A stretch of 64,000 nucleotides of DNA from an uncultured Eubacterium sp. Lineage in GTDB: Bacteria > Bacillota > Clostridia > Lachnospirales > Lachnospiraceae. This document shows positions 6,793 through 16,203 of this stretch, piece by piece (the stretch's first letter is position 1; each line of letters begins with the position of its first letter). Below the pieces are notes generated by a model. That model was not told the origin of the DNA, made no database searches, and worked only from the letters and a program-made list of their open reading frames with translations. Location of the stretch: NCBI GenBank assembly GCA_910589595.1, contig CAJUTM010000009.1:26651-90650 (forward strand). The letters run 5' to 3'. The position numbers and the translations under genes are program-made.

Positions 6793-9339
6793 TTAAACAA
6801 TCTTAAACTTAACCTTTTTCGTTCCGGTATAATTGCCTTTTCCTTTAATTGTTATCGTTGCCGTTCCTCTTTTCTTATTTTTCTTATAAGTAACTTTATA
6901 GTCGCGCTTTTTCTTTAACGTCACGCCTTTTACTTTCACTTTAACTTTCGGTTTAATTGCTTTTCCGGTTTTTACATAAGCTTTTTTTACGCCGCTGACA
7001 CTGGCGTTTTTCACTGTTCTGCGGCTGATGGAAAAGAATGCCTGCGCCGTACCGGTGTAATTTCCAATTCCGGTAACGGTAATTGTCGCCGTACCCCGTT
7101 TTTTATTGTTCTTATAAGAGACGGTATAATCGGTGCCTTTCTTCAGGCTCACGCCATTTAACACCGCTTTTACTGATGGCTGGATTGCCTTTCCAGTATA
7201 CACATACTGACTGGCAAAACCACTCAATGTCACACCGGCAATTGCCCCCGGATGAATGATAAACGTCTTCGTCAGCACACCTGTATAATCCCCAATACCC
7301 CGAATGGTAACTTTGGCAGTACCTGCTTTTGTATTGGATGTATAAGTCAGACGATAATCCAAATCCTGTACTAAGGTAACATCGTTCAGACGAACCGTCA
7401 TCGTCGGCTTCATCGCCACGCCGGAATAATAATATCCTCCCAAATCCAGAACGGAAGCTTTGGAAACTGAACGCTCCAATGCCTCATACGCTCTCTCTGC
7501 CTCTATCAGGACATTCGCATTCGGTACATACGTTTTTTGTGCATCAGTAAGTTCATCAAACGCTTTTCTCGCACTATTAATCGCAGTTCCCGCCTTTACG
7601 TTTACTTTCCCTATCTGGGCAATCAGACTGGAAACACGCAGCGCTTTATTGAGATTTAACGTCTCCAAATCACGGTCAATATTTTGTATTTTATTGATAT
7701 AGTCCTTTCCGACATAACGTTTTGCCGTCTCCGATAACTTATCATAATCACTGTGGATAGACGCCACATATTGCTCGTCTAACAGCGAGTGGTTATTGAC
7801 AATAACGTCAATCTTTACCCGCAATGCATTAGCCTCTGACGCATCGGCATAAATGGCGCGGAGGTTTTCAATATTAAATATCTTTGCCTGCTTTTCACTG
7901 CTCATGCGCTCGTATCCGTTGAGAACACTTTCCATTTGCAGTTTTTTCGAGCACATTGTTCCATCTTCCGTGCTCTCAATCTGGCGGATACTCTTAATCA
8001 TCTCCAGCACTTCCGTCGATTCATCCAGCACCGTCACATTGGTAATCAGGGAGGCAACGTCGCTGAGACCGCTGTATGTATTGACAAATACCCGATAGGC
8101 CTTATACGCTGTTTCGTACCGCTCCAAATAACTTTCGTATTCTTCTTCGGAAGCGGCAGCGCCGATTTCCTCAATCGCATTCATAACCTCTTCCGTATTC
8201 GTGTGCAATAAAACTGCACGATTAAGTTTCGTTACATATTCTTCCGGAAGCATTTCCCTTTCTACATCCGTTAACTCCTCACTAAAATAACGGTATGCAC
8301 GGAGTGCCGCGGTAAGTTCCGTCTTATTTGCCGGCGTATCGGAAATAATCGACATCATCTGCTCCAATTCTGTAAAGTGCTTATACTGGTCAAGTACAAA
8401 CTGAATCTCGTCTCCCCGATAATAATCATAGACAGAGATACGGAATTTACTTTCCTGCCCCGCGTCCACAGCTTCTTTGAGTACCTGCATCTTTTCCCGT
8501 ACCGTATCGTTAAAGGTATTATATACACCTAAATCGTCAAATGCTTTCTCGACGTCCGCATGGAACGTCGCCTTGGCGTAATTATCAAAAGCCTCCAGCA
8601 TCGTATTCTTGATATCTTTCTGCAGACAGACATAATATTTTGGCTTTAAGCTGGCAAATTTGCTGTCATATAACCCGTAAGCCGTCTTTGCCGCCTTATA
8701 GTCTTCCATGAAAAAATCATAGTCATCCTCGTCGCTGTTGCGGCTTGGAATCTGAATGCGGGAAAATACACTATCCGCCCGCTCTGCCAAACGCAGTAAC
8801 TCGTGAATCTGATTCAACGCATTGACGTCGTCGCTGTTTACCGCATCGCGAATATGCTTACTGCTTTCATCATAAGCCGTCTGTGCCGTTTCATAATTTT
8901 CTTTTGTCAACGGTGCGTTGATTAAATTCTGAATGGCCTCGGTAACCGGACGGGCCAGTTTCACCAGCGCTTCTTTCTGCGCATCGGCATATGCCAGACT
9001 AAATGCCTGTACCGAAGTGAAGTACGTGTGAGTCACATCCGGAACCCCCGGCTCTATGACTACGGTTGTCTTCTCTGTCACATAAGAATCTAATGTTTCT
9101 ATCGCAGAACTATTTGTCATACTGCGGAGAATATTTTCCAATCCATCTACCTGCTCCGCTAATTCTTCCGTAAAAACATATTTTTCTACCGTTGGTGCAG
9201 CTTCAACAATACCATCAATGTATCCTTTCGCTACATCCAAATCCGCAGCAACATCCGCTTTCACCAGATTTGCCGGCAGCAATGTCGTGAGCATTGCAAA
9301 AATAATCCATAAAGAAACAAATTTTTTCAAGCCTTTCAT
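6793..9339 (-). CDS. Large secreted protein with helical body and three C-terminal MBG/Ig-like repeats
   Basis: An 848-aa exported protein. A signal peptide (GLKKFVSLWIIFAMLTTLLPANLVKA) leads into about 600 residues of mostly helical, acidic sequence with weak internal repeats. The last ~210 residues hold three related beta repeats of about 70 aa, each with the pattern TGKAIKPKV..LKKGTDY..SYKNNKKRGTATITV.GIGNYTGT; the last repeat is very lysine-rich. Such repeats are common at the C-termini of Lachnospiraceae surface proteins and may bind wall or polysaccharide (inference). The Shine-Dalgarno GGGAGG abuts the ATG at 9339, so a TTG at 9330, nine nt further on, is a likely real start. No LPXTG is present. 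Function is unknown. Confidence 0.8.
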   Translation of the reverse strand: MKGLKKFVSLWIIFAMLTTLLPANLVKADVAADLDVAKGYIDGIVEAAPTVEKYVFTEELAEQVDGLENILRSMTNSSAIETLDSYVTEKTTVVIEPGVPDVTHTYFTSVQAFSLAYADAQKEALVKLARPVTEAIQNLINAPLTKENYETAQTAYDESSKHIRDAVNSDDVNALNQIHELLRLAERADSVFSRIQIPSRNSDEDDYDFFMEDYKAAKTAYGLYDSKFASLKPKYYVCLQKDIKNTMLEAFDNYAKATFHADVEKAFDDLGVYNTFNDTVREKMQVLKEAVDAGQESKFRISVYDYYRGDEIQFVLDQYKHFTELEQMMSIISDTPANKTELTAALRAYRYFSEELTDVEREMLPEEYVTKLNRAVLLHTNTEEVMNAIEEIGAAASEEEYESYLERYETAYKAYRVFVNTYSGLSDVASLITNVTVLDESTEVLEMIKSIRQIESTEDGTMCSKKLQMESVLNGYERMSSEKQAKIFNIENLRAIYADASEANALRVKIDVIVNNHSLLDEQYVASIHSDYDKLSETAKRYVGKDYINKIQNIDRDLETLNLNKALRVSSLIAQIGKVNVKAGTAINSARKAFDELTDAQKTYVPNANVLIEAERAYEALERSVSKASVLDLGGYYYSGVAMKPTMTVRLNDVTLVQDLDYRLTYTSNTKAGTAKVTIRGIGDYTGVLTKTFIIHPGAIAGVTLSGFASQYVYTGKAIQPSVKAVLNGVSLKKGTDYTVSYKNNKKRGTATITVTGIGNYTGTAQAFFSISRRTVKNASVSGVKKAYVKTGKAIKPKVKVKVKGVTLKKKRDYKVTYKKNKKRGTATITIKGKGNYTGTKKVKFKIV

Positions 9340-9433
9340 CCTCCCTTTTGGAAAATTACTTATTCTACCTTATTTTACCTTGTCTATTCAAAAATAGCAA
9401 CAATAAATCCTTTTCTTTCACAGAAAAATCTGC

Positions 9434-9439
9434 TACAAT
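9434..9439 (+). promoter_or_regulatory. Extended -10 promoter element for the aldolase-family gene
   Basis: TACAAT at this position is preceded by TG one base upstream (TGCTACAAT), an extended -10. The -35 region is weak and T-rich. It lies 55 nt before the start of the plus-strand gene, whose Shine-Dalgarno AAGGAGG is strong. Confidence 0.5.
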
Positions 9440-9494
9440 GATAGCTGGAATAACGCATTAACATGCATCAGAAAGCTTAAGGAGGTACCTGATT

Positions 9495-10472
9495 ATGCAG
9501 AAAAAGAAAGGCTCTCTTCTCTCTTTTCGGCCTGATATCAAAGTCGTAGACGCCACCATCCGCGATGGCGGATTAGTAAATAATTTCCATTTTACAGAGG
9601 ATTTTATTAAAGATTTGTACGCCGCCAACGTTGCTGCCGGCGTTGATTATATGGAATTTGGTTATAAGGCATCCAAAGATATTTTTGACGAGACGGAATT
9701 CGGTCCGTGGAAATTTTGCGAAGAAGAAGACATCCGTCATATCGTTGGCGATAACGATACGGATTTGAAAATAGCCGTTATGGCGGACGTTGGACGCTGT
9801 AACTATAAAAGGGATATTATTCCACGCAGCGAAAGTGTTATTGATTTAGTCCGCGTTGCCACGTATATCAACACCATTCCGGCCGCACTCGAAATGGTCG
9901 AGCACAGCAAACAGCTTGGTTACGAGGCGACCATTAATATTATGGCAATCTCTAACGCCAAAGAATCAGAAATTGAAGAAGCCCTTGATTTAATCGGAAA
10001 AAGTGATGTGGATGGCATCTATATTGTAGACAGCTACGGCGCTCTGTATATGGAGCAAATCGAAGAATTAGCCATTAAATATCTGGCTATGACGGAGGCA
10101 AATAATAAATATGTCGGCATCCATGCCCACAATAACCAGCAGCTCGCTTTCGCCAATACCATCGCCGCCCTGACATGCGGAGTAAGTTATTTGGATGCCA
10201 CCGTAAACGGAATGGGACGGGGAGCCGGAAACTGTGCTACGGAACAGCTTCTCGGTTTTCTTAAAAATCCGAAATATGACATGATTCCGATATTGAAATT
10301 TTTGGAAAAACATATGACACCCTTAAAAGAATCCGGCGTTGTCTGGGGCTACAATATACCCTATCTTCTGACCGGACAGATGAACCGTCATCCCCGCTCT
10401 GCCATCGCAGCGACCAACGAGGGAAGAACCGATTTCCTTAACTTCTATCTGGAATTAGGCGATAAAGACTGA
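9495..10472 (+). CDS. HMGL-like aldolase-family (DRE-TIM metallolyase) protein
   Basis: A 325-aa TIM-barrel enzyme of the HMG-CoA lyase/isopropylmalate synthase superfamily. The N-terminal motif VVDATIRDGGLVNN (residues about 17-30) supplies the divalent-metal aspartate and the catalytic R-D pair. The metal-binding HxHN motif is in VGIHAHNNQQLAFANT (about residues 213-228), and the glycine-rich NGMGRGAGNCATE follows. These point to an active C-C lyase or condensing enzyme. It lacks the extra domain of 4-hydroxy-2-oxovalerate aldolase, so the substrate cannot be told. It is transcribed alone, divergently from the large secreted protein, and ends at a strong terminator. Confidence 0.82.
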   Translation: MQKKKGSLLSFRPDIKVVDATIRDGGLVNNFHFTEDFIKDLYAANVAAGVDYMEFGYKASKDIFDETEFGPWKFCEEEDIRHIVGDNDTDLKIAVMADVGRCNYKRDIIPRSESVIDLVRVATYINTIPAALEMVEHSKQLGYEATINIMAISNAKESEIEEALDLIGKSDVDGIYIVDSYGALYMEQIEELAIKYLAMTEANNKYVGIHAHNNQQLAFANTIAALTCGVSYLDATVNGMGRGAGNCATEQLLGFLKNPKYDMIPILKFLEKHMTPLKESGVVWGYNIPYLLTGQMNRHPRSAIAATNEGRTDFLNFYLELGDKD

Positions 10473-10511
10473 TTCTCGCTCCGCACAGAACGGTCTTTCC
10501 TAATAAGATAA

Positions 10512-10578
10512 AAAACCCATAAATTACCGGAAGCTCCGCTTGGCCTCACCAATACCGCTCTGGCAACTTATGGGTTTT
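10512..10578. terminator. Bidirectional terminator between convergent genes
   Basis: AAAACCCATAA pairs with TTATGGGTTTT, with a further small stem (AAGC/GCTT) inside the loop. T-rich sequence follows on the plus strand and the matching A-run serves the minus strand. It separates the aldolase-family gene from the lipoprotein gene. Confidence 0.75.
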
Positions 10579-10603
10579 CTTATATTCTGAAAATTGATGT
10601 CTT

Positions 10604-10954
10604 TTATTGAACGACAATATGCTTTTCGACGCTTCGCTTCGCCTCATTCAGATTATTGCGGATTTTTTCCAGCTCCTCAAGCGCCTGTTTGCCATCTTCC
10701 TCTTCTGCTTCGTCTATTTTCTCTTTCACGTTCTTTTGCATTTTAGCAAGTTGCTGCTTCATATCTTTAAAACTCTGGTCAACTTCAATGCTGTTTTCCT
10801 GAATCACTTTTTCAACATCCGAATACAGCTTGATGACATCCTCTGTCTTGTCGACGACCGCTTTTTTCGTTTCCTGCGTAATACCGTCCGCACGGCATCC
10901 GGCCAGACTCAGACAGATAAGCAGCAAGGCAAAAATTTGTTTCCATCCTTTCAT
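10604..10954 (-). CDS. Small coiled-coil lipoprotein
   Basis: A predicted lipoprotein of 116 aa anchored on the outside of the membrane. The signal peptide MKGWKQIFALLLICLSLAGC ends in a canonical lipobox (LAGC). The mature part is charged and almost entirely helical, with heptad-like runs such as VEKVIQENSIEVDQSFKDMK and LEELEKIRNNLNEAKRSVE, so it probably forms a coiled coil. The start at 10954 follows GGAGGTTACA; four extra upstream residues in the open frame are not needed. It is 34 bp downstream of cysS on the same strand. No known function. Confidence 0.75.
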   Translation of the reverse strand: MKGWKQIFALLLICLSLAGCRADGITQETKKAVVDKTEDVIKLYSDVEKVIQENSIEVDQSFKDMKQQLAKMQKNVKEKIDEAEEEDGKQALEELEKIRNNLNEAKRSVEKHIVVQ

Positions 10955-10988
10955 TGTAACCTCCATTCCGGATTTTCAGCATACTATT

Positions 10989-12404
10989 TCAGGCTGGCAT
11001 CCATGTTGTTCCCTCTCTGGAATCTTTGAGGACGATTCCCCGCTGCGCAAGTTCCTCGCGGATAGCGTCCGCAGTTGCAAAGTCTTTCGCTTTCTTGGCC
11101 TCTGCCCGCTGTTCAATTTTGCGCTCGATATATGACACAAATTCCTCGTCCAGACATTCTTCCTTTTCCTCCCATGCGGCGGCCAGCCTGAGAGAGAGTA
11201 CTTCTTCATATCTTGCCACTAAAGCCCTCTTTGTCCCATCGTTCATATCTGCTTTCAGCATATCATATAAAACGGTAATGGCAGAACTGGTATTCATATC
11301 ATTTCCTAAAGCTTCAGCAAATTTTTTCTCGTATTCGCCAAAGGCCTCCTTATCGGTTTCGCCCTCCTCTGACAGATTGGCGATGCGCCGCAGCAATTTG
11401 TCATACACGGTCGCCACATTATCCAAGGCGTCCCATGAAAACTCCAACGGCTTGCGGTAGTGGGAAAGAAGACAAAACATACGGTAAACCATAGGATTAT
11501 ACCCTTTCTCTTCCAAAAGGGAAACCGTCAGAAACTCTCCCTTTGATTTGCTCATCTTACCGCTTGTCGTATTCAGGTGATTTACATGGAACCAGTAATT
11601 ACACCACTTATGACCGATATATGCCTCGCTCTGGGCAATCTCGTTCGTGTGGTGCGGAAAGATATTGTCAACACCGCCACAATGGATATCCATATATTCC
11701 CCTAAATGTTTTATACTGATACAGGAACACTCGATATGCCATCCCGGATATCCGACACCCCACGGACTGTCCCATTTTAACTCCTGATTATCAAATTTTG
11801 ATTTTGTAAACCACAAGACGAAATCCGTTTTATTTTTCTTATTTGTATCTTCCTCTACATCTTCACGCACTCCGACTTGTAAATCTTCCTCATTTTGGGA
11901 AGAAAGCACGTAATAATTGTCGAGCTTTGAGGTGTCGAAATATACGTTTTCACCCGCCACATAAGCATAACCTTTTTCCAGCAGCACCTCAATCATATGA
12001 ATAAATTCCGGAATACAGTTTGTCGCCGGCTCGATAATATCCGGCCGCTTAATCAGCAGTTTCTCACAGTCTGCCATAAATGCCTCTGTATAAAAACGGG
12101 CAATATCCATAACCGTCTTATTTTCCCGCTTCGCCCCTTTGAGCATCTTATCTTCTCCGGTATCACCGTCGCTCGTCAGATGTCCCACATCCGTAATATT
12201 CATTACCCGCGTTACGTCATATCCGACATAGCGCAAATATTTCTCGAGCACATCCTCCATGATATAACTGCGCAGGTTCCCTATATGGGCGAAGTGATAG
12301 ACCGTAGGCCCGCATGTATACATCGCCACCTTTCCCGCTTCATTCGGCTTAAACTCTTCCACCCTTTTCGTCAATGTATTGTATAAATACGTCTTAATAT
12401 CCAT
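10989..12404 (-). CDS. cysS: Cysteinyl-tRNA synthetase
   Basis: A class Ia aminoacyl-tRNA synthetase charging tRNA-Cys. MYTCGPTVYHFAHIGNLRSY (residues 29-48) holds the zinc cysteine and the HIGH-type ATP motif (HIGN). Other zinc ligands are in ECSCISIKHLG (W-H-I-E-C-S) and HHTNEIAQSEA. KMSKSKGEF is near residue 277. The C-terminal DALR-like anticodon region ends RGIVLKDSREGTTW. Length 471 aa is typical. No T-box leader consensus was seen between 12405 and 12511. Confidence 0.96.
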   Translation of the reverse strand: MDIKTYLYNTLTKRVEEFKPNEAGKVAMYTCGPTVYHFAHIGNLRSYIMEDVLEKYLRYVGYDVTRVMNITDVGHLTSDGDTGEDKMLKGAKRENKTVMDIARFYTEAFMADCEKLLIKRPDIIEPATNCIPEFIHMIEVLLEKGYAYVAGENVYFDTSKLDNYYVLSSQNEEDLQVGVREDVEEDTNKKNKTDFVLWFTKSKFDNQELKWDSPWGVGYPGWHIECSCISIKHLGEYMDIHCGGVDNIFPHHTNEIAQSEAYIGHKWCNYWFHVNHLNTTSGKMSKSKGEFLTVSLLEEKGYNPMVYRMFCLLSHYRKPLEFSWDALDNVATVYDKLLRRIANLSEEGETDKEAFGEYEKKFAEALGNDMNTSSAITVLYDMLKADMNDGTKRALVARYEEVLSLRLAAAWEEKEECLDEEFVSYIERKIEQRAEAKKAKDFATADAIREELAQRGIVLKDSREGTTWMPA

Positions 12405-12511
12405 CCGTCTACCTAACCTCTCTCCTCAAAATGCAGGGAAGTATTTACCATATCCCTGTCTTCTTAATTATGATATACAGGGAAAATACCTTTTGACCCC
12501 AACATCATTAT

Positions 12512-12544
12512 AAAAAGCACCCGAAAAATTTTCAAGTGCTTTTT
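12512..12544. terminator. Rho-independent terminator upstream of cysS
   Basis: AAAAAGCAC pairs with GTGCTTTTT (one bulge) around an A/T-rich core, with runs of A and T on both sides, so it can act in both directions. It probably closes transcription entering from the Gld-type operon and the giant inverted repeat. Confidence 0.7.
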
Positions 12545-12584
12545 GTCACAAAACAGCCGAACGCCTAATGATTTGTGGTAATAC

Positions 12585-13061
12585 GACAGGTATCATACCG
12601 TTTTTATCCGGTATGCCGCTCCCAACGAAAAATAAATTGTTTCTTTCGTTTACAGAAATCTTCCGCCGCCCCTCGCAAAACTCGCTGTCTGCAATGTCGT
12701 TTTTCCCTGACTTTTGCAGCATTGACCGCTCGCCGGTCCTTATGCACCACCGTTTGTTACTGATTATTGTGGGCGGCACCAAAGGTGCCGATTCGGGGAA
12801 GAAAGATGTCATAAATAAATACATTTATTTTTAGCATCTTTCTTCCCCGAACAGATGCTTCGCATCTGCCCACAGTAAAATACAATTATTCCGGTGGTGC
12901 ATTAGTACCGTTGCGTAGCGGTCTAGTGCAAACGGGCTGTCAAAAGTCAGAAAAACGACAGCAGACATCTCAGACAAGTGCTCGGGCGGCGCTCCGTAAA
13001 CGAAAGAAACAATAATTTTTCGGGGAGCGATACAAGGATAAAAAACGGTATGATACCCGTC
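12585..13061. repeat. Giant imperfect inverted-repeat (fold-back) element, copy 1
   Basis: The whole 477-bp intergenic block reads as a long dyad centred near 12825. Matching blocks seen in inverted order on both arms include GGTATCATACCGTTTTT (ends), GTTTCTTTCGTTTAC, ACTTTTG, ATGCACCACCG, TGTGGGC and TTCGGGGAAGAAAGATG (near the centre). Each arm also bears small side hairpins at symmetrical places that differ in sequence (GGCACC-AAA-GGTGCC on one, CAGATGC-TTC-GCATCTG on the other). Open frames here are short and look like chance. It fills the gap between cysS and the DUF4340 gene. A deleted relative lies at 34731. It could be a fold-back mobile element or a large structured RNA. Confidence 0.75.
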
Positions 13062-13072
13062 ACTTTAAACGA

Positions 13073-14656
13073 TTACCCCAACTTTTCGATTCCCTTGAAT
13101 TTTTCAATGACATCATCGACAAGAAGTTTATCGACAAGGAAATAATCCATGCCATCCTTATCCACGCGGTAAAAATTGGTTCCGTCGTACGGGAGAAACT
13201 TCACGGTCACATCGCGGTTTTCCTCATGGAACACCATCTTCAGCACCGGTGTGGTGTCTTTTACCGTCTGCTCCCCATCTTCTGCTTTCCCCGTGTACTC
13301 GAGCAAATAAGCCTGTGAGTATGGCGTCAGGAAATCATTTTCATCTTTATCGGAAATCTTTTTGCCATTCAGCTTCCAGATATTCTTTTGACTTTTATCG
13401 GCAGCATTTTCCACCGCTGTTCCTTTGTCCTGCGAAGGCGCCGGCGTCTCCTGTTTGGACGCTTCGTCATTTTTTACCGGTGTCCGCGTCACCTGCAACA
13501 ATGTCTTATCATAAGCCACATCATATCCTTTAATACTTGTCGCCAGAACCGAATATACACAGTGATCCATACTTTCGTAGGCATCAAGTTTTGTCATATT
13601 TTCCACGACGTCGCCGTTCATCTTATATATATTTGTGCTTCCGTTCTCGCACACATAATAACTGTCTCCCGTCTTATCGCCTACGGACAGAACGAGTGTC
13701 TTATACTCCCGCTTATCTTTCGGAATAACATATGCCGCCTCTGCGGAAGAATCTCCCGTGACGACAGTGGACGGCGTGGCAGTTACCGACGGCGTATAGC
13801 CCTCCTGCGCCTGATAATATTTTATCGTAATCACAGAGGATGGGGTATCCAATCCGTAAGGCTTCAAATCATTTGCCCTGTATTCGACGAGTTCCGTATA
13901 CGTCAGCGCATTAAAATAACCGAGAGTCGTATTCCACTTTGAGGCGCTTGTTGCCAGAGGACGGGCATACGGTTTGGTAATATTCCAGTTAGAATAAAAA
14001 TCCACTTTTTCTTTATCCGAAACCCGTTTAGCCTCAAAGTCACTGCCTTTGCGGTTATTAACGCGGATATACGTCATATAATCCGTTTCAATTGACGGCA
14101 GGGAATCCATCTGAATTATACTGTTCCTCGGAATATCAACCGAAGAAATCAATGCGTCATTCAGGCAGTAAACCGTATTACCGGCATTCGATTTACTATA
14201 GTAACCTTTATTTTCCTTTGGCACTTTGAGGCCGATTTCATACACATACTCCCGCCCGTCCTTTGCCGTAACTGATAATTTCATAGCAGGCGTTTTAAGA
14301 CCGTAATTTTCCAGTCCGCCGGATATGGTTTCCATTTTTTCCGTCGCAGTAACGGGATTGAGGGCGTCCGTTATCGCACTTACTTTCTCTTCATTTACCG
14401 GAATCGAATCATCTTCCGCCATTTTCCAATTTTCTTTACTGCGTTTCAAAGACCATACCGTTTTCCCATCTTTTTCAAAAGATATCGTCTCAATGGTATC
14501 GGCGGCAATCGTATCTACCGTAATCTGCCCGTTATCCTTATCCCCGTCTGCCTCTTCTTTCTTTCTGTCCGGCATTAAAAAATACAGCAAAAGACAGATA
14601 AGAAGTACGACAGACAAAATAATAAGCGTAATCGTATTTTTTTTCCTGCTTGTCAT
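13073..14656 (-). CDS. DUF4340 membrane-anchored protein of a Gld-type transporter
   Basis: A 527-aa protein with a single N-terminal membrane helix (TITLIILSVVLLICLLLYFL) and a large outside domain matching the DUF4340 style: IAADTIETISFEKDGKTVWSL, DALNPVTATEKM and a C-terminal RVDKDGMDYFLVDKLLVDDV repeat. It is the last gene of an ABC cluster and its ATG shares one base with the GldG-type stop codon (TAATG), so it is translationally coupled. The Shine-Dalgarno GGAGGAAAAAATA fixes this start rather than eight codons upstream. DUF4340 proteins commonly accompany GldF/GldG-like subunits; the transported substrate is unknown. Two degenerate copies of a similar unit appear in the protein (inference). 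Confidence 0.85.
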   Translation of the reverse strand: MTSRKKNTITLIILSVVLLICLLLYFLMPDRKKEEADGDKDNGQITVDTIAADTIETISFEKDGKTVWSLKRSKENWKMAEDDSIPVNEEKVSAITDALNPVTATEKMETISGGLENYGLKTPAMKLSVTAKDGREYVYEIGLKVPKENKGYYSKSNAGNTVYCLNDALISSVDIPRNSIIQMDSLPSIETDYMTYIRVNNRKGSDFEAKRVSDKEKVDFYSNWNITKPYARPLATSASKWNTTLGYFNALTYTELVEYRANDLKPYGLDTPSSVITIKYYQAQEGYTPSVTATPSTVVTGDSSAEAAYVIPKDKREYKTLVLSVGDKTGDSYYVCENGSTNIYKMNGDVVENMTKLDAYESMDHCVYSVLATSIKGYDVAYDKTLLQVTRTPVKNDEASKQETPAPSQDKGTAVENAADKSQKNIWKLNGKKISDKDENDFLTPYSQAYLLEYTGKAEDGEQTVKDTTPVLKMVFHEENRDVTVKFLPYDGTNFYRVDKDGMDYFLVDKLLVDDVIEKFKGIEKLG

Positions 14657-16179
14657 TATTTTTTCCTCCTGCGGTTCCAAATCAAAAAGCCAATCAGCAG
14701 AAGCGAAAGCGGTACAATCCCCAGCAGCAGGGCCGTCCAGAAACGGATGTCCCCTTGTTCAATAACGGCGCTGTCTACCGTCAGCGAGCGGTTCGGGATA
14801 TTGAGCACGGCAATCTCTTCTCCGGAATCACCAACTAACCATGTGAGGGCATTGACTAAAATACTGCGGTTTGCATATTGGTTGTTGCCAATAATGCTGA
14901 CCATGGATTGTGAAGCATAGTCCACGACGCCGGTAAAGGCAACCGAGCCGACAACGAACAGCTTCGTAGCATGCCCTTCTCCTTTTGTATCCTGTGCATG
15001 GGTATCCGTTGCCATCATGGCAACGCTGAACGGCCCGCTCTCGTCCTTATCCGTCTTCTCAACTTGCTCCTTTTTAAGATCTTCCGGCATTTTGCAATAG
15101 GATTTAGCGGATGTTTCCAACACCGACTCTACTTTCAGCGTACCTCGTACTTTCTTATCGGCAGTCAGTCCGCGGCTGTACCATGCAAGCGTATCTGCTT
15201 TCGCGACATCCGTTGCCAGACTGCTGTCCTCTGAAAGTTTCGGGGTCAGAAGCATATACATACCGTTGCCATAAGACACGGAATATCCTTCCGGATCCAG
15301 TACCATGCCTTTCTTTGCCTCTATTCCGTAATCTTTTAACAATTTATCATAGAATGGCGTCTCCACGGTATAATTGAGGAAAAACAGACCTTTCCCACCC
15401 TCTTTTAAATAGTTGGTAATATATTGGTACTCGTTCTCTGTCAAATCTCTGGACGGACTGTTCATAATAAACAAATCACACTCTTTTGGAAGTTTCGTAT
15501 TTTTGGCAATGGCAAAATCCTCATATTCCATTCCGTTCTTCGACAATAAATCATAAAAATCATCGGTTAATTTCTGTTCTCCGTGGTCGTTCGACACATA
15601 CACTTTCAAGGTATTTTTTAACGTCACTTTCTGTATCGCCGAAGTCACCGCGGACTCAAGTTTGAGCGTCTGCGGTATCTGCTGGTAACTTCCGCCGCTC
15701 GTATCGTATCCGTATTCAATCATTTCCTGCTGAAACGATACATACTCGGATTTCTTCGTCGCATTATTGACTACGATGACGTCATTATCGGAAACTTCCT
15801 TATCCGTATAGTCTTTGGCAAAATTCGGATAGAGAACCGGATTTTTCTTCTCCACCGTAATATGTGCAAATGAATCATAGAGACGAATGATATTTTCAAT
15901 ATTAATCACTTTTGTATTCGCCGCCGATACCGCTTCGTTTCCATCCTCTACCAGATAGTATAAGGTAATGTCATCTTTGAGCTTTGATACAAAAGATACC
16001 GTATCATTTGACAAGGAATACAGGTAGTCTGCATTCATATCTTTGGAAAATCCCAGACGGGTGACAACAATATTGAGAACGACAACGACAATGACTACGA
16101 GAATCATAATCAGCGTCTGAAAGCTTCCCATCTTAAATTTGCGGTTGGAAAACGATGCTCTGATTCTGTTTTTTTTCAT
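14656..16179 (-). CDS. GldG-like ABC transporter auxiliary protein
   Basis: A 507-aa protein with an N-terminal helix (TLIMILVVIVVVVLNIVVTR, residues about 22-41), a long extracytoplasmic domain of the GldG/ABC-2 auxiliary type and a C-terminal helix (WTALLLGIVPLSLLLIGFLIW) followed by RRRKK. The middle includes LKVYVSNDHGEQKLTDDFYD and LFIMNSPSRDLTENEYQYI, typical of this family's DUF4350-like fold. It follows the permease by 24 bp and is coupled to the DUF4340 gene. GldFG-type transporters are known from gliding Bacteroidetes, but in Firmicutes they are not tied to gliding. Confidence 0.85.
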   Translation of the reverse strand: MKKNRIRASFSNRKFKMGSFQTLIMILVVIVVVVLNIVVTRLGFSKDMNADYLYSLSNDTVSFVSKLKDDITLYYLVEDGNEAVSAANTKVINIENIIRLYDSFAHITVEKKNPVLYPNFAKDYTDKEVSDNDVIVVNNATKKSEYVSFQQEMIEYGYDTSGGSYQQIPQTLKLESAVTSAIQKVTLKNTLKVYVSNDHGEQKLTDDFYDLLSKNGMEYEDFAIAKNTKLPKECDLFIMNSPSRDLTENEYQYITNYLKEGGKGLFFLNYTVETPFYDKLLKDYGIEAKKGMVLDPEGYSVSYGNGMYMLLTPKLSEDSSLATDVAKADTLAWYSRGLTADKKVRGTLKVESVLETSAKSYCKMPEDLKKEQVEKTDKDESGPFSVAMMATDTHAQDTKGEGHATKLFVVGSVAFTGVVDYASQSMVSIIGNNQYANRSILVNALTWLVGDSGEEIAVLNIPNRSLTVDSAVIEQGDIRFWTALLLGIVPLSLLLIGFLIWNRRRKK

Positions 16180-16203
16180 GACAATTCTCCCTTTCTTCCT
16201 TTT

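Noticed and set aside
12405..12511. T-box leader for cysS
   Set aside because: No T-box sequence (the GGTGGNACCGCG type) or antiterminator was found.
12546..12834. Open frames of about 90 codons on both strands inside the fold-back element
   Set aside because: They lie within the inverted repeat, mirror each other, have no ribosome-binding site and show no recognisable protein; chance frames in a hairpin.
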